A stretch of 64,000 nucleotides of DNA from Ignavibacteriota bacterium (GCA_016218045.1 JACRFB010000018.1:1-64000), one strand, 5' to 3'; positions 28,601 to 36,188 are shown, counted from the first letter of the stretch. Numbers and translations: made by a program. Notes: a model not told the origin generated them from the sequence alone.

Positions 28601-29164
28601 ATCGTTGTGCACCGCGGCGGAGTATATACTGTCGCTGTGGTGGACTCCTCCGGCTGCAGCGCACATTCCGACACGGTGGTCGTCACAGTGTTTACACGAC
28701 CGCCCGCCCCCATGATCACCCGCAACGGAAACATGTTGGCGACACAACCGGGGTACACGCATTACCGGTGGATGCACGACGGCGTCACAATACAAGGCGC
28801 GACACGTGACACACTCACCGTGTTTGTATCGGGAACATATTCGGTGGAAATCGTGGACAGCAACGGCTGCAGCGCGGTGTCGACGCAGTATCCTGTCATC
28901 GTGACAAATGTGGAAACGGCAGCATCCACACGGCCGGTGGTACATGTGTATCCGGAACCGAATCGCGGCTCGTTTGTGGTGCAGATACAGGCGGCGTCGC
29001 GTCTCGAGCGAATATATATATACGACATCCTGGGTCGAATCGTCTATGAAACGGAGTGGCTGCTGCCCGTTACCGCGGCACACATCGATCTACACGATCT
29101 CCCGGACGGACACTATCTGCTGCGCGTGTCGGGAGTGACAAAGCGTGTGACGATCGTGAGGTGA
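25607..29164 (+). CDS. vWA / Ig-like repeat secreted protein with T9SS sorting domain
   Basis: A 1,185-residue secreted protein. Signal peptide near residues 8-28; a von Willebrand factor A domain at about 70-260 with a MIDAS-like DASET (position five T instead of S), SGGTRFEDA and LVIVTDGGGN. A middle beta region follows. The rest holds several Ig-like modules of the type found in gliding-associated proteins, each with G-D-[ST]-V-x-L-x-A-x-x-G-[YF] and Y-x-W-S-x-G (CEGGSVMLTATPGF, CAGDSVVLDAGAGY, CEGDSVSLDAGSGY). The C-terminus is a T9SS sorting domain (HVYPEPNRGSFVVQIQ ... DGHYLLRVSGVTKR). AGGAC seven bases upstream favours the ATG at 25607 over the GTG at 25601. Probably an adhesin-like protein; ligand unknown. 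Confidence 0.85.
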   Translation: MRTKMPGAAGCIIIVLLWMGNGAAGVAQPTLQISRLVNNWPTIELYYTVSCGGVRQTINDPARFSVREQGFPVTFDTQNCPDTNVRCPLSIALAFDASETMAGARNLAAKAAGHRFIDSLDGSTDEALVIWFNDSVAVAQSLTSDSSLLHNAVRGIPASGGTRFEDAGIVAAMELAAGASNACTALVIVTDGGGNTGTIWQNVFFPIVREKRIRVYSIGIGSGVQMAILDNISILTGGKSYLVLDPGELPAVYSSIAHICLQSFQECSLSYTAGCTDGSIRTVDLAVSGICGGSDTKVKSYKAPKDTSTFTTLHFGIGRADVEGDGTFSVPLLLEDTVDGVRAGVFTWSLLVPDSLALCLGADVPPGSPFAGQSITMQTMWSGKAGNTRYDFSTNDTILLQSSRPSTPVALLHFRATDRRGNDTACGTFDLIDGGFSSGCLRAAFTDADLCVRARAPFVVCDGDTLPHVAWDTNTDAYTLTPPLFTTRVRNVGVIPAETYRVTIQFDSRDLVLTGTLPLTQAGWPDTLFPNETGTAWWEGVLSPRLAGDSVPISFRQEFTNHAPFLCGGKMWVPASEPRVRAIGSPRMCEGGSVMLTATPGFVHYEWSDGQSGDTIVVRIGGAYYCTVTDTYGRMKDTPKFSVEVAPRPRPYLDPAGPLVLCDSTPVLLRVMQPFQSYRWSTGENTQSILATRPGRYWAEVTDGAGCTGITDTLVITIRRGPAAIVTGPAQACAGSVSTCRANGIPGARYRWFVEGADILLGHDTDALTVRWGRDSVARIVLALTDSAAQCTAFDTLQVRILSAPVARITPAGPTDVCAGDSVVLDAGAGYTSYLWSTGHRGRLLTAKTSAAYHAIVTDARGCSVSTDTVHVIVRRALRPRIAGTQSVCAGAMEQYSVAAASGQSVQWTVTGGVVLGAADQPLVTVQWSGRGAGGVRAELTDGPCSAHDSVLVRITAAATPAITTSGATSFCEGDSVSLDAGSGYAAYAWSDGSTTRSIVVHRGGVYTVAVVDSSGCSAHSDTVVVTVFTRPPAPMITRNGNMLATQPGYTHYRWMHDGVTIQGATRDTLTVFVSGTYSVEIVDSNGCSAVSTQYPVIVTNVETAASTRPVVHVYPEPNRGSFVVQIQAASRLERIYIYDILGRIVYETEWLLPVTAAHIDLHDLPDGHYLLRVSGVTKRVTIVR

Positions 29165-29166
29165 CT

Positions 29167-29400
29167 GGTTTGTTATGTTCGGTGTAGCGTTGACGTAGAG
29201 CGAGGAAGTGCACAGGGAAGTGGAAAGTAGCAAAGTGGCAAAGTAGCAAAGTTGCCAGCTGCAAGGTGGTAAAGTAAAAGACGCCTCCGTCAGCCGACCT
29301 TCCACATTGCTACCTTGCTACTTGTCACGTGTTTACGTGTCACATGGCTACGAAACGCACTCTCAACCAACCCCGCGGCCCAGCGCCGCGTCCAGCGCGT
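29167..29400. repeat. Family-B repeat with long hairpin
   Basis: Left block TTCGGTGTAGCGTTGACGTAG, AGTGCACAGGGAAGTGG and iterated AAAGTAGCAAAGTGGC; centre ACGCCTCCGTCAGCCGACC; right block TTCCACATTGCTACCTTGCT and TGTCACGTGTTTACGTGTCA. The iterated arms are complementary (GTAGCAAAG against CTTGCTAC), giving a long imperfect stem between two convergent genes. The right end (GGCTACGAAAC, CACTC, CCCGCGG, CCAGCGCC), also found at 14295-14340, runs past the stop codon at 29363 into the last codons of the C_GCAxxG gene. Confidence 0.85.
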
Positions 29401-30226
29401 CGATGATGCGCGCGCATCCGCCATCGCGGATGAACGCCGCGTGCTCGGCCGCATCGTGGAAGGTGCGGCCGGTGATGGCACAGCATTCGAACTGATAGTC
29501 GCTGCTCTCAAGGAAGGCCTCTATCAGCACCTGTACGGCCGGAGTGTTGTATTCCGCGCGCTGTCCTACCGGGATATCTGTGCGCAGGCTCTGCAACCAG
29601 ACGGCCGCACCAAGAGCGCCGCAGGCGCCGCCGCAGAGTCCGATGCCTCCCGCGAATCCCGCCGCCATGATGATCTGCTGCGGCGTCGCACCCACACGCG
29701 CAGCGAGGACTGCGGCACAACTCACCGGACCCGCAGAAGGTCCATCAGCAGGTTTCGCAACGGCAGTGCGTATCGTCTCAAATGCATGGGGCGCATAACG
29801 CGCGGCCATCCGCATGCAGCGCGCGGTGCCGCCCTGAAGCAAAAAGTAGCGAACGAGTTTCCATTTCGAAGATGTCTGATTGATCTGTGTCAGGTCGTAA
29901 CAATCCACTGATCCGTTGTCGCCGCGAAACACATCAACAAGCCGCGCGGCGGTAGCGACGGCGTGCGCTTCCGCGCGCGAACCCTCGCCATAGACGCGAT
30001 GCACTTCGGCACCGGCTGCAAGCACCGCACCCCAGATCTGTCCGCATTGAAATCCGTGCTGCGCGATGCCGCCGGCAAAATTCATCGCGGCCTTTTCCTC
30101 TTTCATCATCGGGTGACCAAAACTGCGATCGAGCACCGTGAGCAGGCAGCCGGAACAGCTCCCTTCCTTGAGAAACGTGACCATGGTGCCAACGGAATTG
30201 AGCGAATACGGCGAACTGTGCGGCAT
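29363..30226 (-). CDS. C_GCAxxG_C_C family redox-type protein, duplicated
   Basis: A 287-residue protein of the C_GCAxxG_C_C family, a putative redox-active cysteine protein of unknown reaction. The C-terminal half carries the signature GFAGGIGLCGGACGALGAA and a later FECCAITGR pair. The N-terminal half has a weaker copy (EGSCSGCLLTVLDRSFG, then FAGGIAQHGFQCGQIWGA), so the protein looks like a tandem duplication of the roughly 140-residue unit. The frame is open to 30322; the ATG at 30226 was chosen because GAGGA lies five bases upstream. Its last codons overlap the family-B repeat, which therefore supplies the C-terminal tail (ALGRGVG) and stop. Confidence 0.8.
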   Translation of the reverse strand: MPHSSPYSLNSVGTMVTFLKEGSCSGCLLTVLDRSFGHPMMKEEKAAMNFAGGIAQHGFQCGQIWGAVLAAGAEVHRVYGEGSRAEAHAVATAARLVDVFRGDNGSVDCYDLTQINQTSSKWKLVRYFLLQGGTARCMRMAARYAPHAFETIRTAVAKPADGPSAGPVSCAAVLAARVGATPQQIIMAAGFAGGIGLCGGACGALGAAVWLQSLRTDIPVGQRAEYNTPAVQVLIEAFLESSDYQFECCAITGRTFHDAAEHAAFIRDGGCARIIDALDAALGRGVG

Positions 30227-30441
30227 GTGCGTCCTCTGTGGAAAAAATGATCTGAGTACTGTCCCTGCGGGGTCGAAAACAAGCAATACGGGACGCATCG
30301 GGCAAAGTTCCGCAAGTATCACAATAAGGACTCGGGGCGCCCCGGACCTGGCAACGGCATCGTGTCAAACATTCGGGCTCCGTTCCAATTCGCGTAAAAT
30401 TCGCGTACCTTTCGATGCCCATTCAATTACAGGAGACGGTC

Positions 30442-31422
30442 ATGTCCTTGTTCCATCGAATCGCCGTGGTATGTGTTGTGCTGGTTTCCACCGTACACGC
30501 ACAGGACATTCTTTTTCAGGAGCGTTTTACGAACGGGACGGCGGAAAACGAATGGGTGGCGGGATTCAACGGCACCGCGCTTGTGCCGTATCAAACCGCG
30601 CTCGCTCCGGGCGACGGCTGGGTGGGGCGGCTCACCAATCTCGCATCGGGTGGAAACGTCGCACAGAGCTCGGCGGCCAGCAGGGACTTTTCGAACTTCC
30701 TCTATGAGGCCACCATCTACATCCCGGTGGATGCGGGCACATATTACGGCATCGAGTTCCGCGTCGATCCCTCCGGCCTGTCGGCGGGGTATCAGTTTGT
30801 TGCCGCCTTCAATCCCGCCGGGACGCAGCGCATGCGTTTCCGCGTGAGGCCATCGAGTAATCCGTCGATTCCCGTGGCGATCAAAGACTGGAATGCGTCA
30901 CAGATCCCCGGCGGCATCCCCACCAGCAGCGGATGGCACACACTCGCCGTCAAAGCCAACGGACCTCATTTCTTCTTCTACTTCGACGGACAGGAGATGC
31001 CCGGAGGGCTGAATTTTGATCAGACGTTTTCGTCGGGCACCGTCGGCGTGTATCTGTGGGACATGTCCTCGCCCAACGAGGAATTGCTGGTGGATAACAT
31101 CAAGGTGACATCGTTGACCACGTCGGCTGTACCGGACGCACAGGCGCAGAGTGACTTCCGGATTTCCTCGGTGTATCCGAATCCGGCGACAGCACGCACA
31201 GCCGCCGCGCAGATCGACGTTCTCGCGGGACGCGCGGGGCGTTTCGAGGCCGTAGTGTATGACGCGTTGGGACGCGCGGTGAAGCATACGGCCGTGGATG
31301 CGCGTGCCGCGGGAGGCACCACACTCAGCATTCCGACCGGTGGTCTTCCCGCGGGAGTGTACACCGTGTCGGTGTCGTCGCACGGGGCGACACGGCAGCA
31401 GCGACTGATCGTGACCAACTGA
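30442..31422 (+). CDS. LamG/jelly-roll-like secreted protein with T9SS sorting domain
   Basis: A 326-residue protein with a signal peptide (MSLFHRIAVVCVVLVSTVHA). It has a beta-sandwich region of the DUF1080/laminin-G kind (FQERFTNGTAENEWVAGFNG, SGWHTLAVKANGPHFFFYFDG, VGVYLWDMSSPNEELLVDN), a short linker and a T9SS type A domain (VYPNPATARTAAAQIDVLAG ... PAGVYTVSVSSHG). Such jelly rolls usually bind or coat carbohydrate; a ligand cannot be read here. CAGGAGA lies five bases before the ATG at 30442; the frame is open from 30415. Convergent with the ars-like operon. Confidence 0.8.
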   Translation: MSLFHRIAVVCVVLVSTVHAQDILFQERFTNGTAENEWVAGFNGTALVPYQTALAPGDGWVGRLTNLASGGNVAQSSAASRDFSNFLYEATIYIPVDAGTYYGIEFRVDPSGLSAGYQFVAAFNPAGTQRMRFRVRPSSNPSIPVAIKDWNASQIPGGIPTSSGWHTLAVKANGPHFFFYFDGQEMPGGLNFDQTFSSGTVGVYLWDMSSPNEELLVDNIKVTSLTTSAVPDAQAQSDFRISSVYPNPATARTAAAQIDVLAGRAGRFEAVVYDALGRAVKHTAVDARAAGGTTLSIPTGGLPAGVYTVSVSSHGATRQQRLIVTN

Positions 31423-31449
31423 ACCGGGCACGCGACCGCTCCACGGCAC

Positions 31450-31890
31450 TTAGCGGCATTGCCGTGCGCGTGCCTCCTCGATACCACGGATCAGCATCTG
31501 CGGAAGGCGGCCGATGTCGCCAAGGGCGTATTCGAACGCCTCTTTCGTGAGATTCAGACAGCCGGCGCAAGTGCAGAGAAAGAGGGCAGAGCTGGAGAGT
31601 TTATACCGTTCGATGAAATCGCGCTCCACCGCCTCGTCGATGTTGACGGTCTGGAACACGATCGTCGAATCGCCACTGTAGGCCTCGCGAACGAGATTGC
31701 GCGTGACTTCCTCGATGCTCAAACAGGTGACGCAGCGCAGAGTCGGGTGGTAATACCGCACGACGATCGATCCCTGCGGCAGGGAGGCGAGCGCCGGATC
31801 GGTGAAGAGCGTGTCGGCACCGGCTTGCGCATGTGCAGTGCAGCACACGACGAGCGATAGAGCGGACAGCATCAGAAAACGACGAAACAT
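31450..31890 (-). CDS. arsF: ArsF-family periplasmic thioredoxin-like protein
   Basis: A 146-residue exported protein: signal peptide MFRRFLMLSALSLVVCCTAHA, then a thioredoxin-like region with VRYYHPTLRCVTCLSIEEVT (C53, C56), TVNIDEAVERDFIERYKLSS, and a second cysteine cluster CTCAGC (C106, C108, C111). This pattern matches proteins annotated as the ArsF subunit of a nitrophenyl-arsenical reductase. Biochemical data for that name are few, and a general thiol-redox role is possible. The frame is open to 32025; 31890 is chosen for the signal peptide. Last gene of the six-gene minus-strand set, about 100 bases after the CcdA-like gene. Confidence 0.7.
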   Translation of the reverse strand: MFRRFLMLSALSLVVCCTAHAQAGADTLFTDPALASLPQGSIVVRYYHPTLRCVTCLSIEEVTRNLVREAYSGDSTIVFQTVNIDEAVERDFIERYKLSSSALFLCTCAGCLNLTKEAFEYALGDIGRLPQMLIRGIEEARARQCR

Positions 31891-31996
31891 CTTGTTCTGC
31901 CGCGTCGGGAATAATGTTGCGATGGAGCGGATCAGCGATGCTGTCCTGTCGTCGTGTTTCGCGGTATTATATACTTTCGACATGATGCGCGGACGT

Positions 31997-32698
31997 TTAA
32001 AAAGCAGTATACACAAAATACACACCGCCGAGGATTACACAGACGCCGGCAACCCGCCGCATCCAGACGGCCCCGCGTGTCTGTTCCGTCCATTGCAGAT
32101 ACCGTTGCACGAGTTGCGCGAGCGTTCCCGCTGCAACGATCACCGCACAATGTCCGACAGCGAACGCACCGATGAGTCCCGCTGCCGCGGCTACATCCTC
32201 GCTGCCGATGCTGAACACAACTCCCAGCACGGGCGCGAGGTAGGCGAAGGTGCAGGGGCCGAGTCCCACACCAAACACGAGCCCCAGCACAAAGGCACCG
32301 ATCCACGGCCGGCCTTCGAGCGGGCGCATGGGCAGTGCGCCCCACGAAAAGGAGATAATTTCCAGGAGGTACAGTCCCACAACAAAAAAGAGGGCCGCCA
32401 CAATGATGTTGCCCCAGATTCCCACATCACCCATCATACGTCCGAGTGACGCGGTGAGCAGACCGAGCCCGGCAATCGTGATCAGTATGCCGGTTGCGAA
32501 GACCAGCGAGATGCCGAAGGAGCGGCGTGTGTTCATCCCCGCCTGCCGGCTGATGTAGCCGATGATGAGCGGGATGCTCGTGAGGTGGCACGGACTGAGC
32601 AAGATACTCGCGATGCCCCACGCGAAGGACGCGGCGAGCGCGACGCCGTAGGAATCCATCATCGCCATCGACAGGGTGGTAAACAGGTCATCCAACAT
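31997..32698 (-). CDS. arsG: CcdA-like membrane protein, ArsG family
   Basis: A 233-residue membrane protein with six hydrophobic segments and the two proline-cysteine motifs of the DsbD/CcdA fold: SPCHLTSIPLIIGYISR (C37) and GLGPCTFAYLAP (C149). CcdA proteins carry electrons from cytoplasmic thioredoxin to periplasmic partners. The ArsG subgroup is annotated as an efflux permease for aminobenzyl-arsenicals on limited evidence. The neighbours here are exactly the partners expected for a redox relay: an exported thioredoxin upstream and ArsF downstream. AGGAGGAG eight bases before the ATG is the strongest ribosome site in the operon. Confidence 0.78.
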   Translation of the reverse strand: MLDDLFTTLSMAMMDSYGVALAASFAWGIASILLSPCHLTSIPLIIGYISRQAGMNTRRSFGISLVFATGILITIAGLGLLTASLGRMMGDVGIWGNIIVAALFFVVGLYLLEIISFSWGALPMRPLEGRPWIGAFVLGLVFGVGLGPCTFAYLAPVLGVVFSIGSEDVAAAAGLIGAFAVGHCAVIVAAGTLAQLVQRYLQWTEQTRGAVWMRRVAGVCVILGGVYFVYTAF

Positions 32699-32818
32699 GC
32701 TGGGATTCTCCTCCTGAATGGAGTGTTCGACGTACAGAGGGCGGATGTGTGCTGTTTCAGCTCACGACATCTTCGAGTGGGTGCTGATCCATGTCGACCG
32801 CGCCGGGGTGCGCAGCGG

Positions 32819-33241
32819 TCAGGAGAGCGGTTTCAAACCGCGCTTGGCGAGGAGTTTGTGTATCTCCTCCTCCGGATAGAAACCCTCATGGCGGAAGAAT
32901 TCTTTGCCCTTGTCATCGAGAAACACCTGTGTCGGGATGAGCCGTATGTTGAAGTTCTTGCTCTGGACTTTCCCGGCATCGGTCCATACATCGTGAAAAA
33001 TCACCTTCACCGTGCCTGCATATTTGCGTTCGATGGCCTTCATCACCGGCTGCATTTTTTTACACGGGATACAATTCACGGATCCCAGTTCCACAAAAGT
33101 CACAAGCGGATGAGTGATTATTTTTGTGCTGTCGTCAGGTGCAGGGTTCGCGGGCTGCGCAGCATGTGCCGATGCAGTGAAACAGAGGGCGCAGACGAGA
33201 TACCCGAGTGTGAGATAGTGGCGGAACATGTTCTTCTCCAT
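32819..33241 (-). CDS. Exported thioredoxin-fold protein
   Basis: A 140-residue periplasmic thioredoxin. Signal peptide HYLTLGYLVCALCFTASAHA; active site CIPCKKM with C57 and C60 after FVELGS; cis-proline region LIPTQVFLDDKGKEFFRHEG. It probably takes electrons from the CcdA-like protein encoded next (120 bases downstream) and reduces a periplasmic target such as ArsF or an arsenical. The frame is open to 33451, but 33241 begins the signal peptide; there is no good Shine-Dalgarno. A TATATATACA stretch just upstream (about 33270) could be an internal promoter. Confidence 0.8.
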   Translation of the reverse strand: MEKNMFRHYLTLGYLVCALCFTASAHAAQPANPAPDDSTKIITHPLVTFVELGSVNCIPCKKMQPVMKAIERKYAGTVKVIFHDVWTDAGKVQSKNFNIRLIPTQVFLDDKGKEFFRHEGFYPEEEIHKLLAKRGLKPLS

Positions 33242-33365
33242 TTGCGGTGCTGCACAGGAAGGAAAGTATGTATATATACAATGGACCCGCGACGGGTGCA
33301 CCGCGGCAGATGGCGCATCACACGAAGCGTGCGTGCGAGTCCACGCGGTTACACGCCCGGAGTAT

Positions 33366-33614
33366 CTAACCCTTCGCCAGGGCGGTAGTGACCCAGGAGA
33401 GTATCTCCGCATCGGTGGGAAGACGTCCGCTGGACTTGACGGATCCGTCAACCACGAGTGACGGGGTCATCATCACACCATACGAGATGATGTCCTCGAT
33501 ACGTTCGACTTTTTCGAGCGTGACGTCGAAGCCGTTGGCGGCGACAAGCTGTTCGACCCGTTGATACAGCGTTTTGCATTTCGGGCAGCCGGTGCCCAGA
33601 ACCTTGATGTTCAT
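33366..33614 (-). CDS. Small cytoplasmic thioredoxin (TM0996/MTH895 type)
   Basis: An 82-residue redox protein with the active site TGCPKCKTLYQ (C10, C13) and the cis-proline MTPSLVVDGSVKSSGRLPT, typical of the short glutaredoxin-like thioredoxins found beside ArsP/UPF0718 permeases. In the arsEFG scheme this position corresponds to ArsE, but I do not assign the name firmly. It starts 28 bases after the permease stop with GGAG seven bases upstream, so it is co-expressed. It likely reduces the permease cysteines or the arsenical substrate in the cytoplasm. Confidence 0.82.
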   Translation of the reverse strand: MNIKVLGTGCPKCKTLYQRVEQLVAANGFDVTLEKVERIEDIISYGVMMTPSLVVDGSVKSSGRLPTDAEILSWVTTALAKG

Positions 33615-33641
33615 GAGGTGCTCCGTTGTGGGAGAGAGGGA

Positions 33642-34733
33642 TTACAGCACGGCGTTGAACAGGTATCCCACAACAAGGATACCCGTGCCGACAACGCCGA
33701 TGAAGGTGAGGATCAATGGCATTTTCAGGACTTTGCGCAGTATGATCATCTCCGGAAGGGAGAGTCCGATCACGGCCATCATAAAGGCGAGCACCGTGCC
33801 GAGCGCCGCGCCTTTGCCGAGCAGGGCCTGCACGATGGGTATAATTCCCGCGGCATTTGCATACATCGGGATGCCCAGCAGCACCGCCACGGGCACCGAC
33901 CACCACACATCGGCCCCCATGATCGACGCCATAAAATTCTGCGGAACGTACCCGTGAATACCGGCGCCGACCGCGATGCCCGCAAGCACATACGGCCACA
34001 CCTTGCCGACTATTTCGCGGACCGCGTCGCGGCCCAGCCGCAGTCTGCCCGACCATCGCAGGGCTTCATCGTCCGCGCCCGGCGCCGCTCCGGGCTGCAG
34101 CGTGTACACCCAGTCCTCCACCCAGCGTTCGAGTTTCAGGCGTCCGATAATCCAGCCCGCGGTGATGGAAATCATCAAGCCGGTCGCAAGATAGAGGCCC
34201 GCCACCTTCCAGCCGAAGAGTCCGAAGAGCAGCACCAGCGCGACCTCGTTGATCATCGGCGCCGCGATGAGGAAGGAGAACGTGACACCGAGCGGCACGC
34301 CCGATGTGACAAAACCGATAAAGAGGGGCACGGCCGAACAGGAACAAAACGGCGTGACTATGCCCAGCAAACCGCCCAGCACATTGCCCGCACTTTCGCG
34401 TCTTCCCGCGAGCACGCGACGCGTCCGTTCCTGCGTAAAGAAGGAACGGACGATGCCCACTCCGAACACCACGATGGTGAGCAGCATGAGAACCTTGGGC
34501 GTCTCGAAGAGGAAAAATTCGATTGCGGCGGCGACATGTGTCCCGGCCGCCAAACCGAGGACGTCGTACGTGACGGTCCTTGCGAATGCCGCGAGTTGTG
34601 TGTATACAAAGTACCACAACACCGCCGCTGCGAGCACCGCCGCGACACGCAGGGTGACACGCGACCGCGGGGAGCGTGTGTGTGTGATTCCCGGAGCTGT
34701 GCTTCCTGCCGTGCTGATGCCCGTGTCTGTCAT
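33642..34733 (-). CDS. arsP: ArsP/UPF0718-family permease
   Basis: A 363-residue inner-membrane permease. It has the family's cysteine motif TPFCSCSAVPLFIGF (C130, C132), the repeated APMINEVALVLLFGLFGWK block, and a second half with GIPMYANAAGIIPIVQALL. Characterised ArsP proteins export trivalent methyl- and aromatic arsenicals; other family members have no known substrate. The N-terminus has a polar extension before the first membrane helix at about 27-47. It follows arsR by 46 bases and precedes the small thioredoxin. Substrate is inferred from the family and the operon, not shown. Confidence 0.82.
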   Translation of the reverse strand: MTDTGISTAGSTAPGITHTRSPRSRVTLRVAAVLAAAVLWYFVYTQLAAFARTVTYDVLGLAAGTHVAAAIEFFLFETPKVLMLLTIVVFGVGIVRSFFTQERTRRVLAGRRESAGNVLGGLLGIVTPFCSCSAVPLFIGFVTSGVPLGVTFSFLIAAPMINEVALVLLFGLFGWKVAGLYLATGLMISITAGWIIGRLKLERWVEDWVYTLQPGAAPGADDEALRWSGRLRLGRDAVREIVGKVWPYVLAGIAVGAGIHGYVPQNFMASIMGADVWWSVPVAVLLGIPMYANAAGIIPIVQALLGKGAALGTVLAFMMAVIGLSLPEMIILRKVLKMPLILTFIGVVGTGILVVGYLFNAVL

Positions 34734-34779
34734 AGGTGCTTTCCGTGATTCGTCGCGAAGGGATACGGGCCGTGTGCGA

Positions 34780-35070
34780 TTACCGCCTGTCGCGCAGAAC
34801 CTGCGAGGCGCAGGTGAAAAAATTCAACACGCAGGGTGTGAGCAGGGAATAATACACCGTGTTGCCCTCGCGCCGGTCGTCCACTATCCCGTGCGCGCGC
34901 AGGACGGCGAGGTGTTTCGACACGGTGGATTGATCCGATCCGATGAGTCCGGTCAATTCCCCCACCGAGCATTCGCCCTCGGCCAGGCGGTGTATGATCC
35001 GCAGCCGCGATTCATTCGCCAGGGCTTTGAGAACCCGCGCCTGTTGCCGAAATATTTCGTCGTCCTTCAT
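34780..35070 (-). CDS. arsR: ArsR-family winged-helix repressor
   Basis: A 96-residue regulator with the ArsR fold: ARVLKALANESRLRIIHRLA, the recognition helix DQSTVSKHLAVLRAHGIV and the beta wing DDRREGNTVYYSL. Cysteines C34 (GECSV), C80 (TPC) and C87 (FFTC) could form a three-thiol site for As(III)-type ligands. The usual ELCVC metal motif is absent, so the sensing site differs from classical ArsR. First gene of the operon, so it should repress itself and the permease and thioredoxin genes. The frame is open far upstream, but the ATG at 35070 gives the normal family length. Confidence 0.85.
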   Translation of the reverse strand: MKDDEIFRQQARVLKALANESRLRIIHRLAEGECSVGELTGLIGSDQSTVSKHLAVLRAHGIVDDRREGNTVYYSLLTPCVLNFFTCASQVLRDRR

Positions 35071-35080
35071 TAGGTGCTTG

Positions 35081-35110
35081 TATGTACATGTTGCATCATC
35101 AATGTATGGC
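35081..35110 (-). promoter_or_regulatory. Candidate ArsR operator
   Basis: The palindrome ATGTACAT (35082-35089) and a nearby ATGTAT lie 11 to 40 bases upstream of arsR, forming an imperfect dyad. This is where an autoregulatory operator is expected; no promoter is obvious. Confidence 0.3.
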
Positions 35111-35149
35111 GAAATGGCCATAAAGGCAAATGTCGGTTGCCACGCGGTG

Positions 35150-35286
35150 CCGAGGTTCAACGATATCCTCTCGACGGCAGTGTGGTTATTATTGATCGAG
35201 GGACATTGCCGCCGGGCTGCTACCTGTGCCGTGTCTATGACGGGAGCGGCCGGCCTGTCGCCAGGAGATCGGTGCTGTTTCTGTAA
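35150..35286 (+). pseudogene. Remnant of a T9SS sorting domain
   Basis: The frame ends LPPGCYLCRVYDGSGRPVAR and then RSVLFL before the stop TAA. This closely resembles the end of a T9SS type A domain (LPxGxYxxRVxxxGxxxxRxxxxL). No start, signal peptide or cargo domain lies upstream, so it looks like the surviving tail of a deleted secreted-protein gene. Confidence 0.45.
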
Positions 35287-35338
35287 CGCCGAATACCTGA
35301 CACCCTCGTGTTTCGGACGGCCTGCTGACAGCCGCGTG

Positions 35339-35893
35339 TTACTTTTTTCCACCCGGTGGCAGGGACGCGGGCGTCGGAACCCAGCCGAGCTGCTGGAGCA
35401 GACCAAGACTGTCCTGACTGATCCACATCTCCACGATCTTGCCGTCCTTGACGCGGAAGATGCTGATGCCCTCGTCCGACACCTTGCGGCCTGTGGGCGG
35501 GCGTCCGATGAATTTCCCCGTGTTTGTAGCGGCGTAGGTCCAGCGTGCAATCACATGGTCGCCGTCGGCGAAGAGATCGTGAATGGTGAAGCGGAGATCG
35601 GGGAAGGCCTCCGTGGCGCTGTTGAACCAGGTCGCGAGATCGGGAGGTTGCGCCGCGGGACCGCCGGGAAAATGAAAAACGAGCGACGGGTCCGATATCT
35701 GCGGGATGGTCGCGCTGTTTTTGGCATTCCACAGATCCTCGAAGTAGCGCTTCACCACGGCCTTGTTTTTCTGCATGGCCGCCTGCGGGGCTTTCTTCGG
35801 CGGATTCTGTGCACGCAGTGTGGCGGGGGAGGGCGGCAGCAGCGTGACAAGTGTGATCACACAGAGAGCGGGGCCGAGGAGGGAACGTCGCAT
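35339..35893 (-). CDS. SnoaL-like / ester-cyclase-type protein, exported
   Basis: A 184-residue protein with a signal peptide (RRSLLGPALCVITLVTLLPP). A SnoaL-like NTF2-fold domain follows (NKAVVKRYFEDLWNAKN, FHFPGGPAAQPPDLATWFNS, DLRFTIHDLFADGDHVIARW, GRPPTGRKVSDEGISIFRVK, KIVEMWISQDSLGLLQQLGW). The middle and end motifs are those of the SnoaL polyketide-cyclase/ester-cyclase group, whose members mostly have no proven reaction. A periplasmic location is unusual for this fold but common in environmental homologues. The frame is open upstream to 36694, which is a shadow of the lipoprotein gene; the ATG at 35893 starts the signal peptide. Confidence 0.8.
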   Translation of the reverse strand: MRRSLLGPALCVITLVTLLPPSPATLRAQNPPKKAPQAAMQKNKAVVKRYFEDLWNAKNSATIPQISDPSLVFHFPGGPAAQPPDLATWFNSATEAFPDLRFTIHDLFADGDHVIARWTYAATNTGKFIGRPPTGRKVSDEGISIFRVKDGKIVEMWISQDSLGLLQQLGWVPTPASLPPGGKK

Positions 35894-36188
35894 GGATGTA
35901 TCCGATATGTGAATTGCAAGGGGAAGAACATCGCGGCCGACACCGCGACATCGCTGCGTGAAAGTACTGTTTCCCGTGTGCGCTATCAACCCAGGCCCGC
36001 CGGATCCATGGGGAGAAACGGCACCGGTGCCGCTACCGGACGTGATTATTCGTTGCCGAAGTGTATAAATGGATGTTGACATTGTTCCACGGAATTGCCA
36101 AGTTGCAGAGTTCATGCAGGCGTCTGTCGTCCTGATTGTGCGACCACACGCCGAAAGATTCCTAACGATTTTAGAGCAGGAGTGTTTT

